Source: Chloroflexota bacterium (GTDB taxonomy: Bacteria; Chloroflexota; Dehalococcoidia; SZUA-161). From it: a stretch of 8,484 nt of DNA. Every line of letters starts with the position of its first letter. The first letter of the stretch is position 1. The stretch covers positions 1 to 8,484 of the forward strand of contig DAOUTY010000068.1 in NCBI GenBank assembly GCA_030668425.1. The letters are read 5' to 3'. Below the pieces are notes generated by a model, which saw only the letters and a list, made by a program, of their open reading frames with translations, was not told where the DNA came from and did no database searches. Below are positions 1 to 5,912 of this stretch, piece by piece. Position numbers and translations under genes: made by a program.

Positions 1-22
1 TCAACAGTATTGGAGGTGAGGG

Positions 23-724
23 ATGAAGCGGAACTTACTCCTTTTGCTAGCTGTCCTGGCTCTCGCCAGTTGCACTAACGCTACGCCAGCAGCAACACCG
101 ACACCTGCGCCAGGGGCACCCGATTACGAGATCGTAGCGCTGCCCGAGGTCAGGCTGACCGGCAACGTTTCACTTGAAGAGACGTTGCTCAACAGAAGAT
201 CGGTCAGGCAATATACCGACGAAGCACTTACCCTGGAAGAGGTCGCACAGCTTCTCTGGGCAGCCCAGGGGATAACTGCGGAATGGGGAGGCCGCACCGC
301 GCCATCGGCAGGGGCATTGTACCCGCTCGAGGTCTATCTGGTAGCTGGCAGTGTTGACAATCTCGCCCCCGGTGTCTACCTCTATGAGCCTGACGAGCAT
401 GAACTGGTCAAGGTCAGGGACGAAGACGTCAGGGAAGAACTGGCTAACGCTGCCATCGGCCAAACCCCGGTGCGCGATGGAGCCATAGATATTGTCATCT
501 CCGCCGTCTATGAGAGGACAATGAGGAAGTACGGCGAGAGGGGCGTGATGTATGTGCACATGGAGGCGGGCCACGCTGCACAGAATATCTATCTCCAGGC
601 GACTGCCCTGGACCTGGGCACGGTTACCATCGGCGCCTTCGTTGATGAGTTGGTCAAAGAGGTCCTGAGCATGCCTGAGGATGAGGCGCCGCTCTATATA
701 ATCCCGGTGGGGAGGAAGGCCTAG
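23..724 (+). CDS. SagB/ThcOx-type nitroreductase-family lipoprotein
   Basis: A 233-aa protein of the FMN-dependent nitroreductase fold, SagB/ThcOx (thiazoline/oxazoline dehydrogenase-like) branch. The N-terminus is a lipoprotein signal: MKRN, a run of Leu/Ala, then the lipobox LASC with Cys17 as the predicted lipidated residue. A Thr/Ala/Pro-rich linker (18-33) follows, so the enzyme domain should sit outside the membrane. The domain opens with NRRSVRQY (57-64), whose basic residues contact FMN phosphate in this family. It continues with APSAGALYPLEVYLV (about 94-108), a QNIYLQA helix and a C-terminal LYIIPVGRK strand. The start is supported by GGAGG at 12-16, 6 nt upstream. True SagB enzymes oxidise azolines in ribosomal peptides, but no precursor, cyclodehydratase or protease gene is visible here. 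The physiological substrate is therefore unknown, and a general extracytoplasmic flavin reductase is equally possible. Family call is confident; function is not. Confidence 0.85.
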   Translation: MKRNLLLLLAVLALASCTNATPAATPTPAPGAPDYEIVALPEVRLTGNVSLEETLLNRRSVRQYTDEALTLEEVAQLLWAAQGITAEWGGRTAPSAGALYPLEVYLVAGSVDNLAPGVYLYEPDEHELVKVRDEDVREELANAAIGQTPVRDGAIDIVISAVYERTMRKYGERGVMYVHMEAGHAAQNIYLQATALDLGTVTIGAFVDELVKEVLSMPEDEAPLYIIPVGRKA

Positions 725-881
725 GCTCTTCACAATAAGACTAAGCAACTGTCTTAGACGTCAAGAGCACGGTCGAATGATCTATGCGATAGTTGACCAT
801 TCTGATCGATTCGTCAGATAATGTGGAGTTCTGCATACCAGTTGGAGAAAGGAGTAGAATTGATATATCGCTTTTCAGTTA

Positions 882-900
882 TTAATTCTTTGTCAATTAA
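882..900. promoter_or_regulatory. Palindromic operator candidate, TTAATT-N7-AATTAA
   Basis: Perfect inverted repeat with 6-bp arms (882-887 and 895-900) around a 7-nt spacer, 48 bp upstream of the glycyl radical enzyme start. Its right half overlaps the candidate -35 box at 890-895, the position where a bound repressor would block RNA polymerase. The 19-bp two-fold symmetry suits a dimeric helix-turn-helix regulator, but no regulator gene is present in the window. AT-rich palindromes arise easily by chance, so this is a suggestion only. Confidence 0.3.
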
Positions 901-918
901 GCCCCATGGTGATAAGAT
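890..918 (+). promoter_or_regulatory. Candidate sigma-70-type promoter for the glycyl radical operon
   Basis: -35 TTGTCA (890-895, 5 of 6 consensus) and -10 TAAGAT (913-918, 4 of 6) are separated by 17 bp. TG at 910-911 gives an extended -10 (TGn). Transcription would begin near 925, just ahead of the strong ribosome binding site at 932-939. If correct, the upstream in-frame ATG at 906 lies inside the promoter and cannot be the translation start. An alternative -35 (TTGATA, 860-865) lacks a convincing -10 at proper spacing. Confidence 0.42.
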
Positions 919-931
919 GGGCGAACGAAAA

Positions 932-939
932 GGGAGGAG
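932..939 (+). promoter_or_regulatory. Ribosome binding site that fixes the GRE start at 948
   Basis: GGGAGGAG lies 8 nt before ATG 948. The longer in-frame alternative ATG at 906 has only C-rich sequence before it, no Shine-Dalgarno, and would add 14 residues with no family counterpart. Confidence 0.8.
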
Positions 940-947
940 TAAAGGTC

Positions 948-3320
948 ATGGCTGAGCGAAAGCTCTGGGAAGTATCAAAGACGCTATCACCGAGGATAAG
1001 ACGCCTAAGGGACTACTATTTTATGGATGAAGAGCGTGAGTTCCAGAATAACGTAATGTCATTCACCACCGGCATACCCAACGATGTGGTCTATCAGATC
1101 ATGGATTTTGTTTCGGTGCCCGATATGCTGGGAGGCGTGCTGCAAGCAAACAGGGACGGACTAGCAGCGATGGCGACCAGGTTGGACCTGCCAACTGACT
1201 TCTGGGATCAACCTTTGGTCATCAGAAAGGCGCTATTCTTTCAGAAGGTACTTCAGGAGATACCAGTTAATATCCTCAACGACGAGCTCATCGTTGGAGG
1301 CAGGTTCTGTACCTCCCTATCAACCTGCCTCACCGAGGAGGAGACCGAGGAATTCACAAGAATTGAAGCTGAGCTCATCGACAAATCGCAGAGGATACTC
1401 AGCCTGGGCCTTTCATGCGGCGGCGTAACCCCTGGCCATATCATCCAGAACCATGCCAAGGTGCTGCAAGAGGGCTTCAGGGGAATAAAGGAGGAGGTGG
1501 AGGGGTACCTTAAGAGGCCCGCATCCGAGGCGAAGATGGAGTTCTTAAGGGCGGTAATTATCTGCTGCGATGCAATAGTTGAGTTCAGCCATCGCTATGC
1601 CGAGGAGGCGAGAAGGCTGGCCAAGGCTGAGACCGAAACCAGAAGAAAAGAAGAACTCTTAAAGATCGCCGAGGTCTGTGACTGGGTGCCGCATAATCCA
1701 GCCAGGACATTTCACGAGGCCCTACAGGCTACCTGGTTTTCCCACATGGTTGAGATGATCGCTGAGTCATACCCTGGACCCGGTATCTCCTACGGCAGGC
1801 TTGACCAGTACCTATATCCTTTCTATAAAAGGGATCTAGAAGAGGGGCAGCTGAACAGAGAGGAGATGATGGAGCTTTTTCAGTGCTTCTCTATAAAGCA
1901 CAACTATGCCTATGATTACCAGACGACTGGAGGGCCCCATGGCCGAAACGCAGGGTTTGGCCAGTTGATCACACTTGGGGGTCAGGGATCCAACGGCGAG
2001 GATCTGACAAACGATTTGACCTATCTTGTCCTGGATTCATTCCAGGAGTTGAACATGCTGGAGCCCAAGCTAAACCTGAGGATTCATTCTGGGACGCCGA
2101 AGGAACTCATGCTCAGGGTTTGCCAGATGATCCGCGATACACAGGGCTCTCCCCTCATCCTCAACTTCGATAGTGTAGTCATTGAGGCTCTGAAGGGGGA
2201 GGGCATGTCTTATGAGGATGCAGTTGATTATGGCGTAGTTGGTTGTCTGGAGAACACGGCCCAGGGCAAGGATACCTCGGGGACGGTGGATGTGCATTTC
2301 AACGTTGCTAAGAGCGTGGAGCTGGCCCTGGGCGACGGCAAGGACTGGCTTACCGGGGAGCGGCTGGGGGTAGAGACTGGAGACCCCTTAGAATTTGAAA
2401 GCTTTGAGCAGGTGATGCAGGCCTATAAACAGCAGCTTAGGGCGACAATAGAGCACGTGACCGAGATAACCTCGGCCTGCGATGCCCTGAGGGGCAAATA
2501 CGTGCCCTGTCCATTCCTATCTGCTGTCATAGATGGATGTGTGGAGAAGGGAAGGGATATAAGGGATGGAGGAGCGATTTATAACTTCACCACCTTCAAT
2601 GGGGTGGGAATAGCCACAGCCACAGATTCTCTGGCAGCGATAAAGAAGATCGTTTTTGAGGACAAGAGGCTGACTATGGCGGAGCTATTGCAGGCTCTGC
2701 GCGGGGATTTCGAGGGGAAAGAGGATATGCGCCAGATGTTGATTACCAAGGCGCCCAAATTTGGAAACGACGACGATTACGTTGATTCTATTGCCAGGGA
2801 AATATTCCGCTTCTGGTGTCGGGAGGTGAGCCAGTATGTAACCCCAACCGGAAAAAGGTTCAGGGCAGGATACCTCTCCTGGAACCATTTCATCCATGAT
2901 GGAGCCTTTACCGCAGCAACGCCAAATGGCAGGAGGGCTGGCGAACCACTATCAAACGGCGCCTCTCCATCCCAGGGTTGCGACGTCAAAGGGCCAACTG
3001 CTGCCATGAAATCGGTGGCAAGGTTGGGTTTCGACCTCCTCCCCTCAGGAGCCTCCCATGTAATGACCATCAACCCCACTGCACTGGAGACCGATGAGCA
3101 ACTGGAAAAGTTTGCCGCTCTACTGAGGACGTATAATGAACTTGGTGGCGCCTCCCTTCAGTTGAACGTCATAGATGCGGAAACCCTGCGGGATGCTCAG
3201 AGAAACCCGGAAAGCTATGAGAACCTGATGGTGAGGATCACCGGGTATAACGCCTACTTCGTGGGCCTGAGTCGGGTCTTGCAGGATGAGGTCATAGCTA
3301 GAATAGAGCATAGACTGTGA
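948..3320 (+). CDS. Glycyl radical enzyme of unassigned substrate (PFL/glycerol dehydratase superfamily)
   Basis: A 790-aa glycyl radical enzyme. The C-terminal radical loop reads MVRITGYNAYFVGLSR, with Gly766 as the radical site. The thiyl-radical Cys433 sits in GCLEN, with Glu435 two residues on as in dehydratases, lyases and decarboxylases rather than the Cys-Cys of pyruvate formate-lyase. GISYGRLDQYLYPFY (about 279-293) is the conserved barrel region. By position, His164, Ser281, Cys433, Glu435 and Asp448 match or nearly match residues I recall as binding glycerol in B12-independent glycerol dehydratase (164, 282, 433, 435, 447), and total length is within a few residues of that enzyme. 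Two motifs depart from the usual: GCLEN for GCVEP, and NFTTFN (546-551) for NFTGPQ. The activase gene follows after 17 nt. Diol dehydratase, another eliminase, or an arylacetate-type decarboxylase are all open. The superfamily call is secure, the reaction is not. Cytosolic and strictly anaerobic by family. Confidence 0.95.
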   Translation: MAERKLWEVSKTLSPRIRRLRDYYFMDEEREFQNNVMSFTTGIPNDVVYQIMDFVSVPDMLGGVLQANRDGLAAMATRLDLPTDFWDQPLVIRKALFFQKVLQEIPVNILNDELIVGGRFCTSLSTCLTEEETEEFTRIEAELIDKSQRILSLGLSCGGVTPGHIIQNHAKVLQEGFRGIKEEVEGYLKRPASEAKMEFLRAVIICCDAIVEFSHRYAEEARRLAKAETETRRKEELLKIAEVCDWVPHNPARTFHEALQATWFSHMVEMIAESYPGPGISYGRLDQYLYPFYKRDLEEGQLNREEMMELFQCFSIKHNYAYDYQTTGGPHGRNAGFGQLITLGGQGSNGEDLTNDLTYLVLDSFQELNMLEPKLNLRIHSGTPKELMLRVCQMIRDTQGSPLILNFDSVVIEALKGEGMSYEDAVDYGVVGCLENTAQGKDTSGTVDVHFNVAKSVELALGDGKDWLTGERLGVETGDPLEFESFEQVMQAYKQQLRATIEHVTEITSACDALRGKYVPCPFLSAVIDGCVEKGRDIRDGGAIYNFTTFNGVGIATATDSLAAIKKIVFEDKRLTMAELLQALRGDFEGKEDMRQMLITKAPKFGNDDDYVDSIAREIFRFWCREVSQYVTPTGKRFRAGYLSWNHFIHDGAFTAATPNGRRAGEPLSNGASPSQGCDVKGPTAAMKSVARLGFDLLPSGASHVMTINPTALETDEQLEKFAALLRTYNELGGASLQLNVIDAETLRDAQRNPESYENLMVRITGYNAYFVGLSRVLQDEVIARIEHRL

Positions 3321-3323
3321 GAA

Positions 3324-3333
3324 GGGAGAAGGA
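3324..3333 (+). promoter_or_regulatory. Ribosome binding site supporting GTG 3338 for the activase
   Basis: Purine run GGGAGAAGGA ends 4 nt before GTG 3338, with its GGGAG core 9 nt away. The alternative GTG 3317, which overlaps the GRE stop codon, would have this run inside its own coding sequence and no Shine-Dalgarno ahead of it. Confidence 0.55.
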
Positions 3334-3337
3334 AAAG

Positions 3338-4264
3338 GTGAATCGAGAAGCCCATAGGGAAAAGGGTCTCGTATTCAGCATTCAGAGGTATTCAACAGAG
3401 GATGGGCCAGGGATCAGAACCACGGTCTTCATGAAGGGATGCCCGTTGAGATGCCTGTGGTGCCACAATCCCGAGGGACAGGAATTCCTGCCCCGGATTG
3501 CATTTAACAGTAGCAGGTGTATTGGGTGTAAAGGGTGTGTGGATGCCTGCCCTCAGGGGGCGATTAACTTCACCGCGGATGGACCGCGGACAGACAGAGG
3601 TAAGTGCCAGAATTGCGGGAAGTGCGCCGATGTATGCCCCACCGGGGCGAGGGAGCTTATCGGAAAATATATGACCGCTGATGAAGCATTTTCAGAGGTT
3701 GAGAGGGATATATTGTTTTATCGAAATTCTGGTGGTGGTGTTACGGTGGGTGGTGGTGAGCCAACGGCGCAACCTAGATTTCTCGTGGAGTTTCTAAAGA
3801 AATGCCATGAACAGGGCATACATACAGCATTGGATACAAGTGGCTACGTAGAGTGGGGGGAAATGGAGGAAATCCTAAAGCATGTCGACCTGGTGCTCTA
3901 CGACATAAAACAGATAGACCCTGCCAAACATGCAGATTATACTGGGGTTTCCAATGAGTTGATCTTGGAGAACGCGAGAAGAATATCCAGTAAAGGGATT
4001 CCTATGATCATAAGGGCCCCTGTGATCCCGGGATATACGGATGGAGAGGACAATATCAGGGATATCATGGAATTTGTAAGCGTCTTGGAGAGCGTGGCCA
4101 AGGTAGATCTATTGCCATTCCATCGGCTGGGAGAGCCAAAATATAAAAAATTAGACCGCAATTATGAATTTGAATGCGCTCAACCCCCTACCGATGCACA
4201 CATGCAAAAGCTTAAACGGCTCGTAGAATCGTTTGGCTTACAGACCAAGGTTATATCGAAATAG
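3338..4264 (+). CDS. Glycyl radical enzyme activating enzyme (radical SAM)
   Basis: A 308-aa activase that uses S-adenosylmethionine and a [4Fe-4S] cluster to abstract hydrogen from Gly766 of the upstream enzyme. The radical-SAM signature CPLRCLWC supplies Cys35, Cys39 and Cys42 (CX3CX2C). An inserted ferredoxin-like domain has two further cluster motifs: Cys61/64/67/71 and Cys90/93/96/100. This insert is typical of activases for glycerol dehydratase, choline lyase and arylacetate decarboxylases, and is absent from pyruvate formate-lyase activase. VTVGGGEPTAQ (135-145) is the SAM-contact GGE motif, with GGGEP where SGGEP is usual. LPFHRLGEPKYKKL near the C-terminus is characteristic of the family. 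The tight 17-nt spacing to the enzyme gene implies co-transcription. The start is GTG 3338 by ribosome binding site; GTG 3317 would give 315 aa. Confidence 0.95.
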   Translation: MNREAHREKGLVFSIQRYSTEDGPGIRTTVFMKGCPLRCLWCHNPEGQEFLPRIAFNSSRCIGCKGCVDACPQGAINFTADGPRTDRGKCQNCGKCADVCPTGARELIGKYMTADEAFSEVERDILFYRNSGGGVTVGGGEPTAQPRFLVEFLKKCHEQGIHTALDTSGYVEWGEMEEILKHVDLVLYDIKQIDPAKHADYTGVSNELILENARRISSKGIPMIIRAPVIPGYTDGEDNIRDIMEFVSVLESVAKVDLLPFHRLGEPKYKKLDRNYEFECAQPPTDAHMQKLKRLVESFGLQTKVISK

Positions 4265-4293
4265 CTGCTGATAAAAAGAAGGGAGGTGAACTC

Positions 4294-4713
4294 ATGGCTA
4301 AGATGCCAAAGCAGGTTATGGACCTCATAAACGACCCCGAGGCCGTCAAGTTCCTGGCTACCGTTGATGCCGAGGGAAAGCTCAATTGTGCCCTTATCGC
4401 TTCGCTCTCGGCACCGAGCGAGGATACTCTTATATTCGCAGACCTGTTGATGAATAAAACTAAAAAGAACTTGACTAGCACCAGGAAGGTTGCGGCAACG
4501 GTCTATAAAGCCCCCTGGTCATCCTATCAAGTAAAGGGCACCTTCGAGGGATTCCAAAGGTCCGGGCCGCTCTACGACATGGGTCAAGCGCTTTCTAAAG
4601 AATCACCGTTGCTGAAGGGCAAGGTCTATTTCTACATCAAGCAGATAGGGGTCATAAAGGTTGATGAGGTCTATCTTTCTCAGGCACCGATACCGGGCAA
4701 GCGGATAGCCTGA
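4294..4713 (+). CDS. Pyridoxamine 5'-phosphate oxidase-like FMN-binding split-barrel protein
   Basis: A 139-aa protein matching the small single-domain PPOX-like flavin-binding split beta-barrel family. Visible landmarks are FLATVDAEGKLNCALI (first strands), LIFADLLMNKTKKNL, where the NKTKKNL turn resembles the FMN-phosphate region of relatives, and VAATVYKAPWSSYQVKGTF (the next strand pair). It has no signal peptide or membrane segment and is likely a cytosolic homodimer. GGGAGGTGA at 4281-4289 gives a strong ribosome binding site, and only 29 nt separate it from the activase, so it appears to be the third gene of the GRE operon. It is too short to be a genuine PdxH. Members of this family bind FMN, F420 or heme, and the ligand cannot be told here. 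A role in redox support or in processing the GRE product is inference from position only. Confidence 0.85.
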   Translation: MAKMPKQVMDLINDPEAVKFLATVDAEGKLNCALIASLSAPSEDTLIFADLLMNKTKKNLTSTRKVAATVYKAPWSSYQVKGTFEGFQRSGPLYDMGQALSKESPLLKGKVYFYIKQIGVIKVDEVYLSQAPIPGKRIA

Positions 4714-4861
4714 ATCTAAGAAGGAAGTGAGTTCTCGATCCTGCCAGATTTTCCATGATCACCCTTAGCAGGTTTTGCAATTGCCTCCATCTACATTCAC
4801 ACCGCTAAGGTATGCCTTGGCTACCTTAACTGTGGAACAGCCGCTTTAGCAAGGCGTGACG

Positions 4862-4937
4862 GTCTCCGTGTGAATCCAGCAGACACTCCGGACTTGATAA
4901 TCCCAGTCGAACTTGTTAAAGTCTGGCACACGGAGAC
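4862..4937. repeat. Perfect 11-bp inverted repeat, GTCTCCGTGTG / CACACGGAGAC
   Basis: Arms at 4862-4872 and 4927-4937 enclose 54 bp. Inside, CCAG (4876-4879) can pair with CTGG (4923-4926), or GACTT (4891-4895) with AAGTC (4919-4923), which would lengthen the hairpin. In about 300 bp an 11-bp perfect match is not expected by chance. It could be an RNA stem, or the terminal repeats of a tiny degenerate mobile element; no target-site duplication was seen. Confidence 0.7.
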
Positions 4938-4971
4938 GGGCGGAGACGACCTCACTGCTTCCCCGGACTTG
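4888..4971. repeat. Short direct repeats: CCGGACTTG twice and CGGAGACG twice
   Basis: CCGGACTTG occurs at 4888-4896 and again at 4963-4971, 75 bp apart. CGGAGACG occurs at 4931-4938 and 4941-4948, exactly one helical turn (10 bp) apart. Together they suggest either protein-binding half sites or local duplication inside the leader. Too few and too short for CRISPR. Confidence 0.5.
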
Positions 4972-4996
4972 CTCATTTGACGCCGTCTCCCCAGGC

Positions 4997-5001
4997 AGGA
5001 G
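4997..5001 (+). promoter_or_regulatory. Ribosome binding site that fixes the hydrolase start at 5010
   Basis: AGGAG lies 8 nt before ATG 5010. The earlier in-frame TTG at 4977 has no Shine-Dalgarno and would add 11 residues unlike the family's N-terminus. This site sits in the AGGA loop of a possible hairpin (GGC 4994-4996 with GCC 5001-5003, extended by CC/GG across a bulged A), so access to it may be controlled. Confidence 0.75.
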
Positions 5002-5009
5002 CCGGAAGC

Positions 5010-5843
5010 ATGCAACATACCGAAGGCGAATTCAAAGGGTATAAGGACCTCGATATCTACTACCAGTGCTGGCTGCCGGAGGGAGACGTCAGGGCCGTAC
5101 TGCTGGTCGTACACGGTTGGGCGGAGCACAGCGGGCGCTATACAAACCTGGTCGATTACTTCGTGCCCAAAGGCTACGCCATCTGCGCTCTTGACCACCG
5201 GGGACACGGCAGGTCGGAGGGCCCGAGGGGCTACGTTGACCGGTCCTCAGATTATCTCCTCGACCTCAAGACCTTTTTCGACCTGGTAAGGAGTCAGCAC
5301 AGCGATACTAAAATTTTCATGGTCGGCCACAGTATGGGGGGAACGGTCGCCACCGCCTATGTCATCGAGCATCAGCATGAGCTTGCCGGGCTCCTGCTCT
5401 CCGGCGCAAGCCTGATGGTGGGCTCCGGCCTGCCGTCGGCACTGATACCATTAGCCCGTATACTCTCCGTGCTGATGCCCAGAATGGGCGTCTTCGTCCT
5501 CGACGCCGCCGACATCAGTCAGGACAAGGCTGTGGTGGATGCCTACGTTAACGACCCCCTCGTGTACCGGGGCAAGATTACCTGCCGGTTCGCCGCGGAG
5601 ATGCTTAAGACGCTGCGGAGGCTGCCGTCGCAAATGCCGGAGATCAACCTGCCTATCTTAGTTATGCACGGGACCGCTGACCGGTTAGGCGAGCCTGAGG
5701 GCAGCCGGCTGCTGTACGACCGGGCTGGCTCGAAGGACAAGACGCTGAAGCTCTACCAGGGTTTTTACCACGAGATCTTCAATGAGCCGGAGCGTGAACA
5801 GGTGCTGTCCGACATGGAAGGCTGGCTGGCAGCCCGGCTCTGA
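5010..5843 (+). CDS. Alpha/beta hydrolase, monoacylglycerol lipase-like
   Basis: A 277-aa serine hydrolase of the monoacylglycerol lipase / lysophospholipase group. The oxyanion-side motif VHGWAEHSGRY (34-44) and DHRGHGRSEGPRGY (62-75) are hallmarks of this group. The nucleophile elbow GHSMGG places Ser108. The acid is Asp224 in MHGTADR, and the base is His254 in GFYHEIFNE. All three triad residues are present at normal spacing, and the length is typical. There is no signal peptide or lipobox, so it should act in the cytoplasm on imported or membrane-derived monoglycerides or lysolipids, releasing glycerol and a fatty acid. The next genes, glycerol kinase 69 nt downstream and glycerol-3-phosphate dehydrogenase, fit use of the released glycerol. 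An esterase with a different substrate is possible. ATG 5010 was chosen over TTG 4977 because of AGGAG at 4997-5001. Confidence 0.9.
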   Translation: MQHTEGEFKGYKDLDIYYQCWLPEGDVRAVLLVVHGWAEHSGRYTNLVDYFVPKGYAICALDHRGHGRSEGPRGYVDRSSDYLLDLKTFFDLVRSQHSDTKIFMVGHSMGGTVATAYVIEHQHELAGLLLSGASLMVGSGLPSALIPLARILSVLMPRMGVFVLDAADISQDKAVVDAYVNDPLVYRGKITCRFAAEMLKTLRRLPSQMPEINLPILVMHGTADRLGEPEGSRLLYDRAGSKDKTLKLYQGFYHEIFNEPEREQVLSDMEGWLAARL

Positions 5844-5912
5844 GCAGACTTAAAGCTTCGCAGAGTCCGCAACCAGGCATTTAGAATAAAGGGCATAGGG
5901 CACGCAGACAAT

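Larger units (their letters stand above)
725..947. other. Intergenic region before the glycyl radical operon
   Basis: This 223-nt gap holds no credible gene. The part just after the nitroreductase stop has a weak hairpin (736-741 with 751-756, 6 bp, 9-nt loop) with no following T-run, so it is not called a terminator. The segment from about 856 to 900 is clearly more AT-rich than its surroundings and holds the candidate operator and promoter listed separately. Confidence 0.6.
4714..5009 (+). promoter_or_regulatory. Structured non-coding leader candidate upstream of the hydrolase gene
   Basis: This 296-nt gap has no credible gene but contains a chain of inverted repeats sharing arms. A, ATTCACAC (4795-4802), pairs with GTGTGAAT (4868-4875). 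B, GTCTCCGTGTG (4862-4872), pairs perfectly over 11 bp with C, CACACGGAGAC (4927-4937). GGAGACGG of C (4932-4939) pairs with D, CCGTCTCC (4983-4990). A:B, B:C and C:D cannot all coexist, the usual logic of attenuators and riboswitches. Stem A:B would enclose small hairpins at 4806-4828 (TAAGGTA/TACCTTA), 4830-4840 (CTGT/ACAG) and 4840-4855. The ribosome binding site itself can sit in the loop of a hairpin at 4991-5005. No known riboswitch consensus was recognised, and no clear promoter or T-run terminator was found. The first 80 nt (4714-4794) hold only a GCAATTGC palindrome (4777-4784). Confidence 0.4.

Noticed and set aside
736..757. Hairpin after the nitroreductase gene (TAAGAC/GTCTTA, or CTAAG/CTTAG) as a terminator
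   Set aside because: Only 5-6 AT-rich base pairs, two competing registers and no T-run afterwards.
860..885. TTGATA at 860 as a -35 box or half of an FNR-type site
   Set aside because: No matching second half for FNR and no acceptable -10 at 16-18 bp spacing.
906..947. Upstream in-frame ATG at 906 as the GRE start
   Set aside because: No ribosome binding site, lies inside the candidate promoter, and adds residues unlike the family; ATG 948 has GGGAGGAG at 8 nt.
948..3320. Naming the GRE as glycerol dehydratase (dhaB1) or pyruvate formate-lyase
   Set aside because: The Cys-Cys of pyruvate formate-lyase is absent, and the altered GCLEN and NFTTFN strings plus the lack of a 1,3-propanediol dehydrogenase make a dehydratase name unsafe.
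4830..4845. TGTGGAAC-like string resembling the T-box antiterminator core
   Set aside because: Does not match the conserved T-box sequence, lacks the specifier stem and terminator, and the downstream genes are not amino-acid related.
4894..4901. TTGATAAT as a -10 box for the hydrolase gene
   Set aside because: GATAAT is a fair -10 but nothing like a -35 lies 16-18 bp upstream.
4821..5207. Minus-strand open frame of 128 aa over the leader and hydrolase start
   Set aside because: No recognisable domain or ribosome binding site, and it overlaps the conserved N-terminus of the hydrolase on the other strand.
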